This document shows positions 1 through 10,853 of a DNA stretch of 64,000 nt, one piece after another. Both the position numbers and the translations under genes were made by a program. The notes under the pieces were generated by a model. It was not told the origin of the DNA. It ran no database searches and saw nothing but the letters and a program-made list of their open reading frames with translations. How positions within the stretch are numbered: the first letter of the stretch is position 1; each line of letters opens with the position of its first letter. Origin of the DNA: Chrysopilus asiliformis (Eukaryota > Arthropoda > Insecta > Diptera > Rhagionidae); NCBI GenBank assembly GCA_964034945.1, contig OZ035963.1, positions 50,296,032-50,360,031 on the forward strand, written 5' to 3'.

Positions 1-320
1 TAGTTTTATTTTAATCAATATCTGCATTTTTCTTAAAATTCAATTTTGTGGTTATGTCCGCTTCAAGTGTTATTTGCGGCTGCGATTTGGGATTTTCGAA
101 GAAGCGCAGACTATTTTTTTTTTGTGATGATATTATAAACCATTCACAGACAATCGCACGTAAAGGCTGCGTTTTCGGATCGGCTCCAATATTCTTTTGG
201 AGTTTGTGAAGTGGTGCAGTCTGGTGCGTTTCGTGGTTAGAAGATGGCTCTGATTTCCTCAATTCCTTCATAAATTCATTTATTCGATATCCGATACTAA
301 TTGTTGAAAATCTATTTCAG
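1..320 (+). other. Intron of the eL36 gene (upstream part outside window)
   Basis: This stretch ends in a clean acceptor (pyrimidine-rich tract then CAG at 318-320) in front of the last eL36 exon. I do not find the N-terminal eL36 coding sequence in it, so the earlier exons lie before the window. No other feature is seen. Confidence 0.6.
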
Positions 321-545
321 ATCCAGACCAAGCACACCAAGTTCATCCGTGATTTGGTCCGGGAAGTCGTTGGACACGCGCCATACGAGAAACGATGCAT
401 GGAATTGCTGAAGGTTTCCAAGGATAAGCGAGCCCTGAAATTCCTGAAACGTCGTCTCGGCACACACATCCGTGGCAAGAGGAAGCGTGAGGAATTGTCC
501 AACATCCTTACCCAAATGCGTAAGACACAGGCGCACGCTAAATAA
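321..545 (+). CDS. RpL36: Ribosomal protein eL36 (L36e), last coding exon, partial
   Basis: Component of the large (60S) cytosolic ribosomal subunit. The exon encodes 74 residues plus a TAA stop and begins in frame directly after a CAG acceptor. It matches the conserved C-terminal two thirds of eL36: the stretches [32 protein letters not shown] and [11 protein letters not shown] are near-invariant in animals. It is very basic, as expected for an rRNA-binding protein. The first third of the protein must come from exons upstream of the window. AATAAA-type polyadenylation signals follow the stop at about 560-567. An internal ATG at 354 is a conserved methionine position or an accident of frame, not the start. 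Identification is firm; only the gene's 5' end is missing. Confidence 0.96.
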   Translation: MQTKHTKFIRDLVREVVGHAPYEKRCMELLKVSKDKRALKFLKRRLGTHIRGKRKREELSNILTQMRKTQAHAK

Positions 546-639
546 GTGTTTGTTTTTTAAATAATAAAAAAGAAAATTTCCTCAAATCAAAAATGTCTTT
601 TTATTTGTATGAATTTGTTTCGATATTTGTTCGATGTAC

Positions 640-860
640 AGCTTGTATCGCATTGGGCACAAAAATGAACTAGACCAGGGTGTTAGGGATGACAAAAGAT
701 TTTGATTTCCGCATGTCCGACCGTCTGTTCGTCCGTCGGTCCGTCTACCTGTCCGTCAACACCATAACTTTCGAAAGGATTGAGCTAACGACTTGAAATT
801 TTATATGGTTGCGTTTCTTGTAAATGGCTAGACAAAGTTCTTGAACGGGCAAAATCGGAC
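640..860 (+). repeat. Dispersed repeat with GTCCGTCT-type core (family R2), fragment
   Basis: Contains a short run of GTCCGTC/GTCTGTC units followed by a conserved trailer (aactttcgaaaggattgag, then acttgaaatttt). The same module recurs at 6886-7388 (-), 37690-38640, 51529-52190, 55480-56100 (-) and, in part, 60570-60860. No coding capacity is recognised. Confidence 0.7.
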
Positions 861-950
861 AATTCCTTCTTTTGGAGATTTCAAAATAATAGAAATATCA
901 ATTTTTATTTTACAATATCTGAAATATCCCGATAAAAGTAAAAAAATATT

Positions 951-1063
951 CACCCCGACTGCGAGTGTCGTGTCGTTTTCGACAAGAGTCGTTTCACGTG
1001 TGTTGTTAGTATTTTTCTACCAACAACAACACGTAAAACGACACGACACTCGCAATCGGGGTG
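951..1063. mobile_element. Palindromic MITE (CACCCCGA family), copy a
   Basis: Ends are CACCCCGACTGCGAGTGTCG on the left and its complement (one mismatch plus a small indel) on the right. The arms continue to a centre resembling TTGTTAGT...CTACCAACAACAAC. The second copy at 11115-11242 has the same ends and centre but a different inner arm that is still self-complementary. Too short to code; moved in trans if mobile. Confidence 0.8.
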
Positions 1064-1099
1064 ATTGATTTACGATCAAACGCAAAAATATATCTAATT

Positions 1100-1720
1100 T
1101 TTTTTGACTGAGTTAGTTTGCAAGCAATTCGAAAAAATGTATTTTTTTTACATAAAAAAATGAAAATATTTCAATAACGGTAAAAGATAGCGGATTGCTG
1201 AAAAAGATAAAATTGTAGAGAATATTATTCTTTTCAATTCATCTCCTACATTGAACCACCTAAAACCCCTTGGTTTTCGAGCTAACCCCAAAAAACTGAT
1301 TTTTTTAAAATAACGGTATATCTCGATAACAGCTTGAGATACGGAGTTCTAGTAAAAGACGAAAATGTAGGAAATTTTACCTTTTGTCGTACATAAGACT
1401 ACGGAAAAACACGTAGTTTCGGAGTAAATCGCAAAAAACGAAATGGTGATTTTGAAAAAGGCGCCATTTTGGTTACTTCCGGTCAACGGATTTCCACCAA
1501 AAGTTGATAGGATCGTCCCATTCCAGGATCAAACATTCCTGTGAAATTTCATGGCTCTAGCTCTATTAGTTTTTTTAGAAATATTGTAAGGAGGCTGACA
1601 GACAGAGAAATTTTCGTTTTCTGTCTTCAATCGACGGGAAATGGCCGGAAAATGTGTTTTAGATGAAATCCCGGTCAGAATATTTTATGAATACAAAGTG
1701 GGGATAAAATTTTAAATTCT
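1100..1720 (+). repeat. Dispersed repeat family R1
   Basis: Carries recognisable blocks (cgataacggtaaaa, atctcgataacagcttgaga, ccattttggttacttccgg, gataggatcgtcccattcca, then agacagagaaatttt). An inverted copy lies at 10140-10590 and a split, diverged copy in the HINFP intron at 17470-19060. No open frame of interest. Probably a degenerate retroelement or its untranslated part; class not determined. Confidence 0.65.
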
Positions 1721-1787
1721 CATGCCCGTTAGTCCCTTATTTTTGCTTCTACACAAAATTCTTTGCACTCGCAGAATAAAACTATTA

Positions 1788-1919
1788 TGTGGGCCACACA
1801 CGATTCACGACAATCTTATGACTCATCAATCCTCAAGGAAAGACAACACGAAAAAGATTGTATCGTGAAGTCCCCACACACATTCATTCCCGTCGTGTAT
1901 CCTCTTAGTGTGTGGGCCG
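1788..1919. repeat. Small inverted-repeat element
   Basis: Left end resembles GTGGGCCACACACGATTCAC, right end ends GTGTGTGGGCC. The inverted match is about 12 bp and then decays. Probably a short MITE; ends are approximate. Confidence 0.4.
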
Positions 1920-2189
1920 CTTTAGACCCTGTCAAAATACAGGAAACTGTCAAAATACAGACAAGGCAAGGAAGTGATGGTGTCGATAGGAAATTGCACC
2001 ACAAAAGTAAAATCTCCATTTTCAGAGTTCCGCCTGTCGTGCTCTGATTGGTTGGCTGTCAAATTACTTGTGTTCCACCGTCATTTGTATACCAATTGTG
2101 AAAGCAACAATATTGCGGGATATTTAAAAGCCGGGTTAAGTTTTTTGTCTAAGTTTTAGAATACGAAGAAGACCGGAAAGAACTTAAAA

Positions 2190-2485
2190 ACTTTTTAATG
2201 GGTCTATGTTGGGGCTGGACCCCCGACGAACATATATGATAAATTTCAGGCCAATCGGTTCAGTAGTTTCCCCGCGAAAGAGTAACATAGCGCAAAAACT
2301 ATGTTTCGAAATCACTTTCCCCCTCCCCTTACTCCCCCCACCCCTCGCGCTGCTTTTCCGTATGCCTATGTTGGAACCAGAACTACCGCAGACACTCATG
2401 CCAAATTTTAAGTCAATCGGTTCAGCCGTTTTTGCGTGAAAGAGGAACAGACAGACAGACACCAACTCATTTTTATATATTAGTA
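2190..2485 (+). repeat. Retroelement-like repeat tail with 'aatcggttcagtagtt' motif
   Basis: Contains two blocks of the form 'caatcggttcag(t/c)(a/c)gtt' followed by a run of cagacagacagac and then ttttatatattagta. A related block is at about 20640-20800. This layout is common in insect non-LTR or degraded elements, but no protein could be recognised here. Confidence 0.45.
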
Positions 2486-2498
2486 TGATTGTCACAGA

Positions 2499-2778
2499 AT
2501 GACTGTGTTTAAATTAGGACTCACTTTGAGGCGGCACGTCTTTCCCCATTTTTCTGCCGTGTGCACACGGTTCGCTTCATCTGGATTCATAAACCGGTTT
2601 CTTCAATAAAACTAAACGACAGATTTCAACGACCAGACTCAAAAACCGGTTTGCGACCGATAATTTTAAGTGAATCTAAACTTCGTTCGCTCTTTTTGGT
2701 TTCCCTCCCCACTGCGTCCCTCACTCTTACGAATGACGTGCCGCCTCAAAGTGAGTCCTAATGTAAACACAGTCAATT
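2499..2778. mobile_element. MITE with long near-perfect terminal inverted repeats
   Basis: Left TIR reads TGACTGTGTTTA then ATTAGGACTCACTTTGAGG continuing to GCGGCACGTC; the right end is its inverted copy with only a single-base indel near the outside. Arms are about 40 bp and the body about 200 bp. No coding sequence. Class unknown because no clear target duplication is visible. Confidence 0.75.
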
Positions 2779-2837
2779 ATATGTATTTTATGCCGATTGC
2801 CCATTTGTTCCGCTTCCACGTTTCACATTGAAACTGA

Positions 2838-2980
2838 CGTTCAGGGGGTCTATTATGGAATACGATCGTAATCGTAACGATTGGCATTTGCCTGTTGTTG
2901 TTAGTATAAAACACTAACAACAACACACAATTTCTGACCGTTACGATTACGATCGTATTCCATAATAGGCCCCCAGCTTT
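2838..2980. mobile_element. Near-perfect palindrome (copy c of the AACAACAAC-centred set)
   Basis: Arms of about 36 bp (TATTATGGAATACGATCGTA continuing to ATCGTAACG) match their complement with a single mismatch. The centre is TGTTGTTGTTAGT...ACTAACAACAACA, like copies at 951, 11115 and 15973, whereas the arms are unrelated to those copies. Confidence 0.75.
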
Positions 2981-3140
2981 CAGTTCCAATCTCAATGTAA
3001 ACACGGGCAATATTTTTCGTGCATGGCCAGGCGCCAGGATCGGCTAATCTAAACAGGGTCTTAAGGACGACTCACAAACACCAGTGGCCATAATAAAACA
3101 CTTTAATTATTAACAATAATTTATATATAATAATTCAATA

Positions 3141-4849
3141 TTAATCAACATCGTCCATTCCAATATCGTCCAATTCAATATCTGGTATTTCATCGGGTAT
3201 GAAGTCTTGTGCGTCTCCGGGCTCCATCATTTCCACATCACGACATTTGCTCGCCTGTAACTCCCTTCGGATTTCTGGGGTGATTTTCGGGTGTATCTTT
3301 TTCCTAAAATATGTCGCAGAAATTAATTTCATTCATCAACAATTTAAAAAACCCTTCATCAACAATTTTACCTCAATAATTCGAAAAGAGCTTCCTTTTG
3401 CTCTGTGGAAATATCGTTTTTATATCTTTGAACGAACGTTAACAGACTTTGATACCATAAAACTGGCATCTCACGTTTGTCTTGTTGAAATCTAAACGGG
3501 AGAAATTAATTTCAATTGAATTTTGACAGGAAAACTTGATAAATCTTACCTTATAAAGTGAAAAACCGCAGCATCAACGACCCGGTATGGCAACGCGTAT
3601 CTCTTGTCGAAGAATATTCGAATGAATATCGAATTGGCGCCCGTGTATTCCATTTCGCATATTTTAAGTAGGCAGGCGGACGAATGAAGCACTGGAATTG
3701 TGCTGCGAGCGATTATACTGCCAAAAATGATTGCCTCGCGAAGTGTGCAATCTCCAGACTCAAGCAGAGGCAGAATTATGCCCTTCATGAATGCACCAGG
3801 CTTGAAAAGTGCTTTCTTCAACGAATTGTAGAGATGCATGTTGAGCCTTTTGTATTCGCAGAGATCATCTCGGATCCTAGGCAGCAGAACCAGATTGTAA
3901 AATCGCTGCGCCATGTTTGGCGACAAAACTGAACTGAAGATTCTGTAAGAATGCGATTCTACATTAAGTAAATGCCAAGTGGAACAATATTTAAAGTAAA
4001 GCAAACCTTGTTCCCTGAAACATTGCAGCCGCACTCCAATTGTGGGGCTCCGTAATAAACAAAATCTGCTCCCAATTCCTTAATTTTGGGATAATTTTGA
4101 ATGCTTTTGGAACCTTTCCACTTCTGAAGCGCTTCATAACATCCCTGACGCCTTCGTACATTTCCTTAACTTTCGGATTGACCTCTTCTATCTTCAGCGA
4201 GCCCTCGTCCATTAGTTTCGAATTGATGTCCATTTGTTTCTCGGCGATTTTCTCCATTATGATCTGTTGCAACTGTTTTCCTTTGCGGCCCGAGCTACAG
4301 TTTAAAACGTTTCATTAATTTTCATTCCATTTGTTACCCATAATTTATATTTTACTCATTTCTGAAAGCCTCCAGTGCTTTTTCGTCTTCCGCATTGATC
4401 TTGAGATCATCATAAAAATCAGCTTCGCAAACCTCCTGCGTATCCGCTTCATCATCAGCACCTAAATATTAGAAAAACCCTTAAATCCACTCAAAATTCA
4501 CCATGAAAATAATTAAAAATCCCACCTAACTTCGGACTTTTTGGAAACGTCTTTGATTTCTTTATTTGCGGAAAATTCTCAGCCGTCGTAAATTCCAATT
4601 GTTGTTGTCTAGCAGCTGATAGAATTTTCTGTGTTGTTTTGCTATCTACAACCTAAAAATTACATTTTAATTGCAAATTCAAGTAATTTTTGCAAACTTG
4701 AAATTGTCTACCTCTGATTCTTCAGCCCGAAGTCGGAATTTACTGCGATTTTTAAATTTTGCTACTTTGCCGGCGGTGATTTGTTGATCTAGTGGGCCAT
4801 TTTTAGTTGGCTGCGATTTCACCTGATTCGATTTCTTCGCTTTTCCCAT
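3141..4849 (-). CDS. Bysl: Bystin (Enp1 homologue), 40S ribosome assembly factor
   Basis: Bystin/Enp1 binds the pre-40S particle in the nucleolus and is needed for 18S rRNA maturation and export. Seven exons on the minus strand: 4849-4712, 4652-4526, 4461-4356, 4294-4007, 3942-3550, 3491-3372 and 3303-3141, all with GT/AG borders and frame kept across every junction, giving 444 aa (human bystin is 437). The N terminus is lysine-rich and low in structure; the conserved bystin domain covers about residues 150-420, with hallmark stretches [44 protein letters not shown] and [13 protein letters not shown]. The exon 6/7 part ([22 protein letters not shown]) also fits the family. The C terminus is acidic. 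The start codon at 4849 opens an MGKAKK-type basic leader typical of the family. Downstream eL36 is on the other strand, so there is no shared transcript. Confidence 0.95.
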
Positions 4850-6188
4850 TATTTTACTACTTTTTGATTAAATTTCACAGGAATTTTTCTCGTAGCACGT
4901 GTTTTTGTTTTGCATCTTCTAACTGTTTCGTTGTTGGAAATTCGCAGAAAAAGCGAATCTACGTCGTGTGTGCGGCGTGTAGACCGTGGATTCGCTGGCA
5001 ATGCCAGGCAGCATCAATGACATTCCGTGAGTCACACGAAAAAATATAAAACTTCCGATTCCAACCGGTAGATGGCAGTAAAGGACATCGAAAAGGTAAG
5101 GTACCTCTATGAGGCAAGACAATTTTACCTTTGATATTGGTTTTTGGGCTAAACTGAAAAACGAAGATAAAAAAATTTAGATTTCATTAAATCAAGAAAA
5201 AAAGTCATCTACTAATTATTTGACTGGAAATGAAAGTACAATCTTAAGTCTTTACTGCATATAATTTTATTTTTGACCACAAATTTGCTTTTTAAATTCA
5301 GAACAAAATATTTGTAAAATTTTAGTGTTTAAAACCTAGAAGATATGAAAAAATTCGAAATTTATCAACAATACTAAACTGTCCCATGACAAAACATAAA
5401 AAAGAAACATGGAGATGTCTGTTGTTTATTTTTCTAAAAGCTACCGCTAAAAGTTGTTATTGTTTACCAGTTTTTATTGGGTAAAAACCAAAAATTTAAA
5501 ACTAATTTTTTTTAACATGGCCGCAATTTGGGGCTATTTAGAGATTTTTTTTTTCATAATTGATGCCATATAAAAGTTAGCCAATTATTTTATTGGAATT
5601 CTCAATGGCGTAACTTTTTCCACAAAAAATCATTGATCGGCTTCGCAAATTTAACAGCACTTCGTCGCTTCAGTATTGCTTTGTCAGAAGAGTGGAAGGG
5701 GTGAAAAAACCATGGTCGAATACATGTTCCTCTCCCCTATCAAAGTAATTTAAAAATTTTCTTTTCCCAGATTCATTCCACTCTCAAAAAGATAACTTTT
5801 GATTTTTGCTTCGTTTAAATCGGATAAAAACAGCAAATATAAAAAATGCATTCAGAGAGATAACAGAGCCAGAATATCATAAAGCCATTAATTCGCATAC
5901 TAAATAAAATTTATTGTCGCTTTATCACAATTAAATATAGGAACATTACTCAAATAAAATTATTTTTTTTAGCGATAATAAACATAAATAATACACGAGT
6001 ACGTAATTTAAAAAAAATTAAATCAGGTTATTAACCTAAATGAATAGTTGTAAAAAAACCATTTGAATGTTTTACGTCGGTAGCAATTTATTGATTTAAA
6101 TAGACTTCCATTCTGAAAATTTACTTAGTTATTTCTATCATTTTAAACTGTAAATTTAAAAAACTTATTGCAAAAAAATCTTGAAAAT
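4850..6188. other. Intergenic region between bystin and the first defensin-like gene
   Basis: The first ~100 bases upstream of the bystin start should hold its promoter; a GC-richer stretch at 4955-5040 stands out in otherwise AT-rich sequence. No further gene, hairpin element or repeat family was recognised. Divergent promoters for bystin and the peptide gene must lie here. Confidence 0.5.
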
Positions 6189-9141
6189 ATGTTGCTTAAA
6201 GTTGTATTTATTTTCTTAACGCTGGTAATGTCGTTAGCAGCGATAGATGAAAGTACGTTAATATCACACAATTGAAAGTAATTAATCATCCATTGAGTAT
6301 TGTTTTGACGCATTCGCCAAAGGGGTACATCTTTGATCGACTAGCAAAATCGCAAATTGCTCCTTCCGTCTATTTTTTGCCGAGTTTGGCGCTCTTAATG
6401 GACAGCTCTTACAACTCTCAAGCTCAATTCAGAATAAAGACTGCCATTACGATTCAAGCTTCTCGACCAATGAAATCAAAGCTTTCAACGATAGGAAAAT
6501 GAAAACTTTGATCTCATTGGTTGAGCAAGCTCAATCGTAATCGCAATCGTTAGTCTGAATTGGGCCTAACAGATAAAATCAATATACTTAAAGAGGAAGC
6601 AAGGAAGCATTGAGGGCAATAAGAAAAAGGAAAATCTTTTGTTAACCAAAGGATTAAAATCCACTACTTAATGCTAGTAAGTTCCTCTGAAAGTTTAGTT
6701 GTTCTCAAGTTATAGGCGAACAGACAAATCCGCAACTCTGCATAAATTTTTCGTACAAATATTTAACGATGAAATCATAAAAATCGGCAAGAGTTCAGTT
6801 TAGCGCACTTCAAATGAAAGGTAATGACGAGTAGATTTGAAAAACATAACAAAAGCTATAATTGCCAATCTGGCAATTATTGAAAACCCGTATGGTGATT
6901 TAAGTGAATGGCGAACAGTTTTATCAAAATTCCACTACGAAGTCAAACTTTCCAATAAGATTTTTTAAAATTTGTTCCAATCGGATTTTGATGTATGGGA
7001 GTTTTAAGTAGAATAATATCCTGAATAACTTTTGTTCTTGGACTTTTTTGATAAGATGCACCGTTTTTGAGATATTCGCAAAAATCGTTTTCGTTCGTAT
7101 GGGGGGTACCCCCCCTAATGGTCCGTTTTTGCCCATTAACGAACTTAGCCTTGCATTTTACGAAAAACGAATCTGCGCAAAATTTCAAGTCTCTAGCTCA
7201 ATCCGTGCGCCCGCAATCCGCGCCACAGACAGACAGACGGACAGACAGACGGACGGACATGCTAAATTCAACTTTTTTTTATCATTCTAAACACACTGGT
7301 GTAATTCATTTTTGTGTGTGATGACGGGATCTTGGCGTTACAAACGGTAAGGCAAAGTTAATATACCCTTTGGTTTCATCATACGGGTATAAATATGTAC
7401 CATACCGACGCAACTTTGAAACCACGAGCATTTTTGAACGACGCAAATTCAGAACGATGCAAATCGGAACGACGCAAATCGACGTTTTGGTGTATATTTT
7501 TGGAATCTACTCTTCATTACCTCTTATTTGAGATACCACACACCTCCCTACTCCCCTCAAGAAAAAAGTTTCATACTAATTTTGAGGAGACGACAAATGA
7601 GGCGAGCGGTCGGCTACAAATACCCAATTCGGAAACTGAACTTTAGCTAAAAAATCTTCGCCTTCTATGTATTCAATTATTTCAAATATATTCAAATATT
7701 TTCAGCATCATATGAAAAACTAGGTTATGGATGCACTCCGGGAGCAGGAGGGGATATAGACTGCTCTTTGAAATGTTTATTCTACCTAAAATACAAAGCA
7801 GGAATATGTAACCCGGAAGATAGCGCTTGCTGGTGTGAACTCGAATATAAAAGACTAATAGACAGCAGTAAGTAATTGATTTATGTATTTTTTACAGTAA
7901 TATCGTATAAGCCGGAATTGCATTTTTATGAATAACGAACGAATGAATCACGAAACTTGGAATTTGGAATACCTCTCGACCTACGTAGGTTTTTAATTTA
8001 TCTAGAGCTCAATTTATCTAGGGTTTCGCTGTATTTTTTAGGCCTGGGAACCCTAATACTATGTTCACAACGACGCAAAATTACGTAATCTTGAAGATTT
8101 TCGTAATTTTGAACGAAATCTTGCTCGAAATCACGAGATTTCCAGTACATTAACCTGTTTTCAAAATCACTAAAAGTATGCATATTCCACAAAATTACGA
8201 ACGAAATCAAGCAAAAACAATGTATACAACCCTGCATCACTTATTCAGCTCTCTTCAGCACATCAGTTTTGACATTTGTGCTGCATTCGAAAAACGGAAA
8301 TATAAGAAAAAGAAACCGTGTTCCGCACGCAAAGAGGATATATTAGTAAACATGTGGTCTGAAAAAATAAACAACCTACGCGGGGCAAAAAAAATGGACC
8401 TGTTTTTGATGCGATTAGATATGAAATGGAAAATAATTGTTTATTTTCATTACAGACAATTTCCATTTTCGTCTAAAGTGTCTAATTCTGTTTGCACATA
8501 TTTCATCGATGGATTGAATTGTATTATCCATCATATTACTAAAATTCATAGTAATCCTACACGAACTTCCTCGATCCATTTTTGAACTAACGTAGTTGAA
8601 ATGTCAAACAGAATTACCTTAATCTCTGTGTGAGCACTTTGGTTTAAGATCTAAATCATTTCGCAAAATTACGTGATTTTGCGTCGATGTGAACATAGTA
8701 TAAGACAAGGTGAAATTTAAAAAATTTACAAATTACAAATTTTTTTATACTCGGAGATTTTTCCTCGAGGGATACAAAGTTTTAGTAAAATACAGTAGAC
8801 CCTAATTTTGCAAAAACATCGAAATTGCTCATTTTATGTGGTAAAAACAGTGGTGGAAATTAAGTGGTGAAAACCTTGGAAACCACACTATTTAGAAACG
8901 GTGCAGGACGAGAGTCTACTGTACTTAAATTTTCGAAATCGGGAAAAAATATTTTTAACATAAACATTTACCGATTAAAGTATTTATTTTTTTTATTGTA
9001 GGAGAACCACCTGAACCACTAGGACCTTGTACAAGGGTGTTCCCGGATGCTAATTGTGGATTACGTTGTCTTTTCTATCCAAGATATAATGGTGGTTTTT
9101 GTAACGAAGAAGAAAACACGTGCTACTGCACTCGTAGCTAA
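6189..9141 (+). CDS. Secreted two-domain CS-alpha-beta (defensin-like) peptide, paralogue 1
   Basis: Predicted secreted cysteine-rich peptide of 121 aa from three exons: 6189-6252, 7706-7867 and 9002-9141. Exon 1 is a signal peptide (MLLKVVFIFLTLVMSLAA). Exon 2 and exon 3 each encode one six-cysteine domain, both bounded on the inside by phase-1 introns. Domain 1 spacing is C-x9-C-x3-C-x10-C-x6-C-x-C; domain 2 is C-x8-C-x3-C-x10-C-x6-C-x-C. That is the CS-alpha-beta pattern of arthropod defensins, including the gamma-core Gly-x-Cys before the fourth cysteine (AGIC, GGFC) and the final CxC. A short proline-rich linker (EPPEPLGP) joins the domains. Known single-domain relatives are antimicrobial, but some CS-alpha-beta peptides are channel-active or venom peptides; function here is inferred. 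Intron 1 holds an R2 repeat and a MITE; intron 2 holds a Harbinger-like insertion absent from paralogue 2. Confidence 0.85.
6421..6568. mobile_element. Hairpin MITE, CAATTCAGA family, copy 1 (in intron)
   Basis: Left arm resembles CTCAATTCAGAATAAAGACT then ATTACGATTCAAGCTTCTCG; the right arm is its complement ending GTTAGTCTGAATTGGGCC. Related copies are at about 15893-16174 and 17870-18885. The loop here is short. Located in intron 1 of the first peptide gene. Confidence 0.7.
6886..7388 (-). mobile_element. R2-family element with ACCCGTATG ends (in intron)
   Basis: Ends are ACCCGTATGG (left) and ATACGGGT (right). Inside, on the minus strand, are a short GTCCGTCT run and the trailer that follows it in other R2 copies. 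The sister at 51529-52190 is in the other orientation and is about 160 bp longer. No transposase. Confidence 0.65.
8057..8700 (+). mobile_element. PIF/Harbinger-like element with TAA target duplication (in intron 2)
   Basis: A 644-bp element bounded by inverted repeats TACTATGTTCACAACGACGC / GCGTCGATGTGAACATAGTA and flanked on both sides by TAA (8054-8056 and 8701-8703), the target duplication expected for PIF/Harbinger. It lies inside intron 2 of the first peptide gene and is missing from the paralogue's intron 2, so it post-dates the gene duplication or was lost from the other copy. An internal frame at 8178-8585 reads 135 aa. Confidence 0.82.
8178..8585 (+). pseudogene. Remnant frame inside the Harbinger-like element
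   Basis: A 135-codon open frame within the TIR element at 8057-8700. The stretch RKEDILVNMWSEKINNLRGA has the look of the start of a Myb/SANT-like or MADF DNA-binding domain, the accessory protein of PIF/Harbinger elements (tryptophan plus 'LRG' spacing), but the rest of the domain is not convincing. It probably represents the edge of a deleted accessory gene. No DDE transposase is present. The resemblance is by eye only. Confidence 0.35.
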
Positions 9142-9368
9142 AGTGCTTACTTATTTTTTACGTTTATTTATGTAATTATACATGTTTAAAAATAATAAAA
9201 ATGGCATCACATACATTTTTTTATATATTGTTTGTTTGCTATAAAAATAACTAACACGAATTATCAAAATAATGTTAAACGTCCATAACCAATAACGATA
9301 AATTTTAATAAATAATAAATTTCTAGATTAGCATAAAATTAATTATTACTACTTTTTACTTTATCATA

Positions 9369-9855
9369 AGCAGGATTTAGACGAAGCAAGTAACTCGCTG
9401 CAAGTACACGTAAATACACGCGATTTGAGCTAGTGTGCGACGCTCGCATATGTGTGAGAATACTCGCTGCTCTCTCAAAAATAATAGAAAGCCATTCTAT
9501 TTTTCTAGCAAGTAAAAACCAATACAACAACATGGAACCGTGTAGACAAGAGGTGGTTTTATGTGTGTGTGTTTCGGTTCATTTTATATTTGCTGCTTTG
9601 CCAGAAAACCTCGTAACATTTTAAGGAAAAAACGACACGGATATTAAAAACTCGTCGGCAACAAACAGTTTCAAGTCGAAATTCGCAAATTTTTCCACAA
9701 AAAAGAGTCGTGATATTTTTTGTCAGAAAATTTTAGGTTATGTTTTCCTTCGGCTGTCAGTATACTTGCAACGATTTACTTGCATAGTGTAAACGAAGCA
9801 AACTACTTGCCTCTCTTTACTCGCAGCGAGTTACTCGCTGTGTATAAACCCTGCT
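9369..9855. mobile_element. MITE with AGCAGG(A/G)TTTA ends
   Basis: Left end AGCAGGATTTAGAC, right end GTATAAACCCTGCT, flanked by ATA on both sides (9366-9368, 9856-9858). Both arms carry repeated ACTCGC/GCGAGT motifs (for example AAGTAACTCGCTGC). 487 bp without coding capacity. Three-base duplication hints at a PIF/Harbinger-type source. Confidence 0.68.
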
Positions 9856-9915
9856 ATACGTAGTATAATAAAATATTGTATTCATGAAAAATTTCGACCT
9901 CATAATTTTCCCTAA

Positions 9916-10103
9916 AGCCGGCCATACATTATGAGACTTGTTGTACAACTTGTTTCGATTGTAGGCAATGTTGGATCGTGTATGGGCCGGTTGTAGTACC
10001 AAATTTTAGGTTCGACAAAAATCAAAACCCTGTTGATTTTGCCTCCGCCAAGACAAGTTATACAACATGGTTTTAGAACAAGTCTAATAATGTATGGCCG
10101 GCA
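9916..10103. mobile_element. MITE with GCCGGCCATACATTAT ends and TAA duplication
   Basis: 188 bp. Left GCCGGCCATACATTATGAGA, right its complement (ATAATGTATGGCCGGC); inner arms also pair (CTTGTTGTACAACTTGT against ACAAGTTATACAACATGG). TAA lies on both sides (9913-9915, 10104-10106), as in PIF/Harbinger derivatives. Confidence 0.78.
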
Positions 10104-10139
10104 TAAAACATATTTCCCGAGTACTTCTGAGTCGATTGG

Positions 10140-10590
10140 AACATTATAACAAAAATGTCTTTCTGTCTGTCAATCTGTGTGCAAGAATTCTCAAAAACTA
10201 ATAGAACGAGAGCCATAACATTTTACAGGCATGTTTGGTCCTGGAATGGGACGATCCTATCAACTTTTGGTAAAAATTCGTTAACCGGAAGTATCCAAAA
10301 TGGCGGTTTTTCAAAAATCGCAATTTCGTTTTTCTCGATTTACTCCCAAACTACGCGTTTTTTAGTGGCCTTAAGTACGACAAAACTTGGAGAAAATAAA
10401 ATTTCCCACATTTTTGTTTTTCTCTAGAACTGCATACCTCAAGCCGTTATCGAGATATGCCGTTATTTAAAAAATATCAGTTTTTAACCATTATCTCGAA
10501 AAAAACGAGTTTTTGGTGGTCTACTTAAAGAACGAAAAGAATGAAATAATAAAATATTATTTTGAACACTGCTTAATTCTTATACAATAA
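10140..10590 (-). repeat. Dispersed repeat family R1, inverted copy
   Basis: Reverse complement of the R1 blocks at 1200-1600: gggacgatcctatcaacttt, accggaagtatccaaaatgg, and the cttatcgagatat-type block. The copy is diverged by scattered substitutions. No coding sequence seen. Confidence 0.65.
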
Positions 10591-10853
10591 AATATGTATA
10601 TTCTCATCGCTTTGTCAAAGAAAAAACAGAAATTTACAATATAAACAAAAATAAAATTTAATGAAGAGTGGAATATAAAACTGTTCAAATATTATTAATG
10701 TGTCATGTGAACATTAATTACTAGACTTGAATGCACAAATTTCACTTAACCAAACTTTGGCTTAAATATCTGAAAATTCCAAATTTTTTCTCAGTTCAAA
10801 TTGTGAAGTCACAAAAGTTGTATTCTTTAGTTAAATATTAAAAAAACTGAAAA

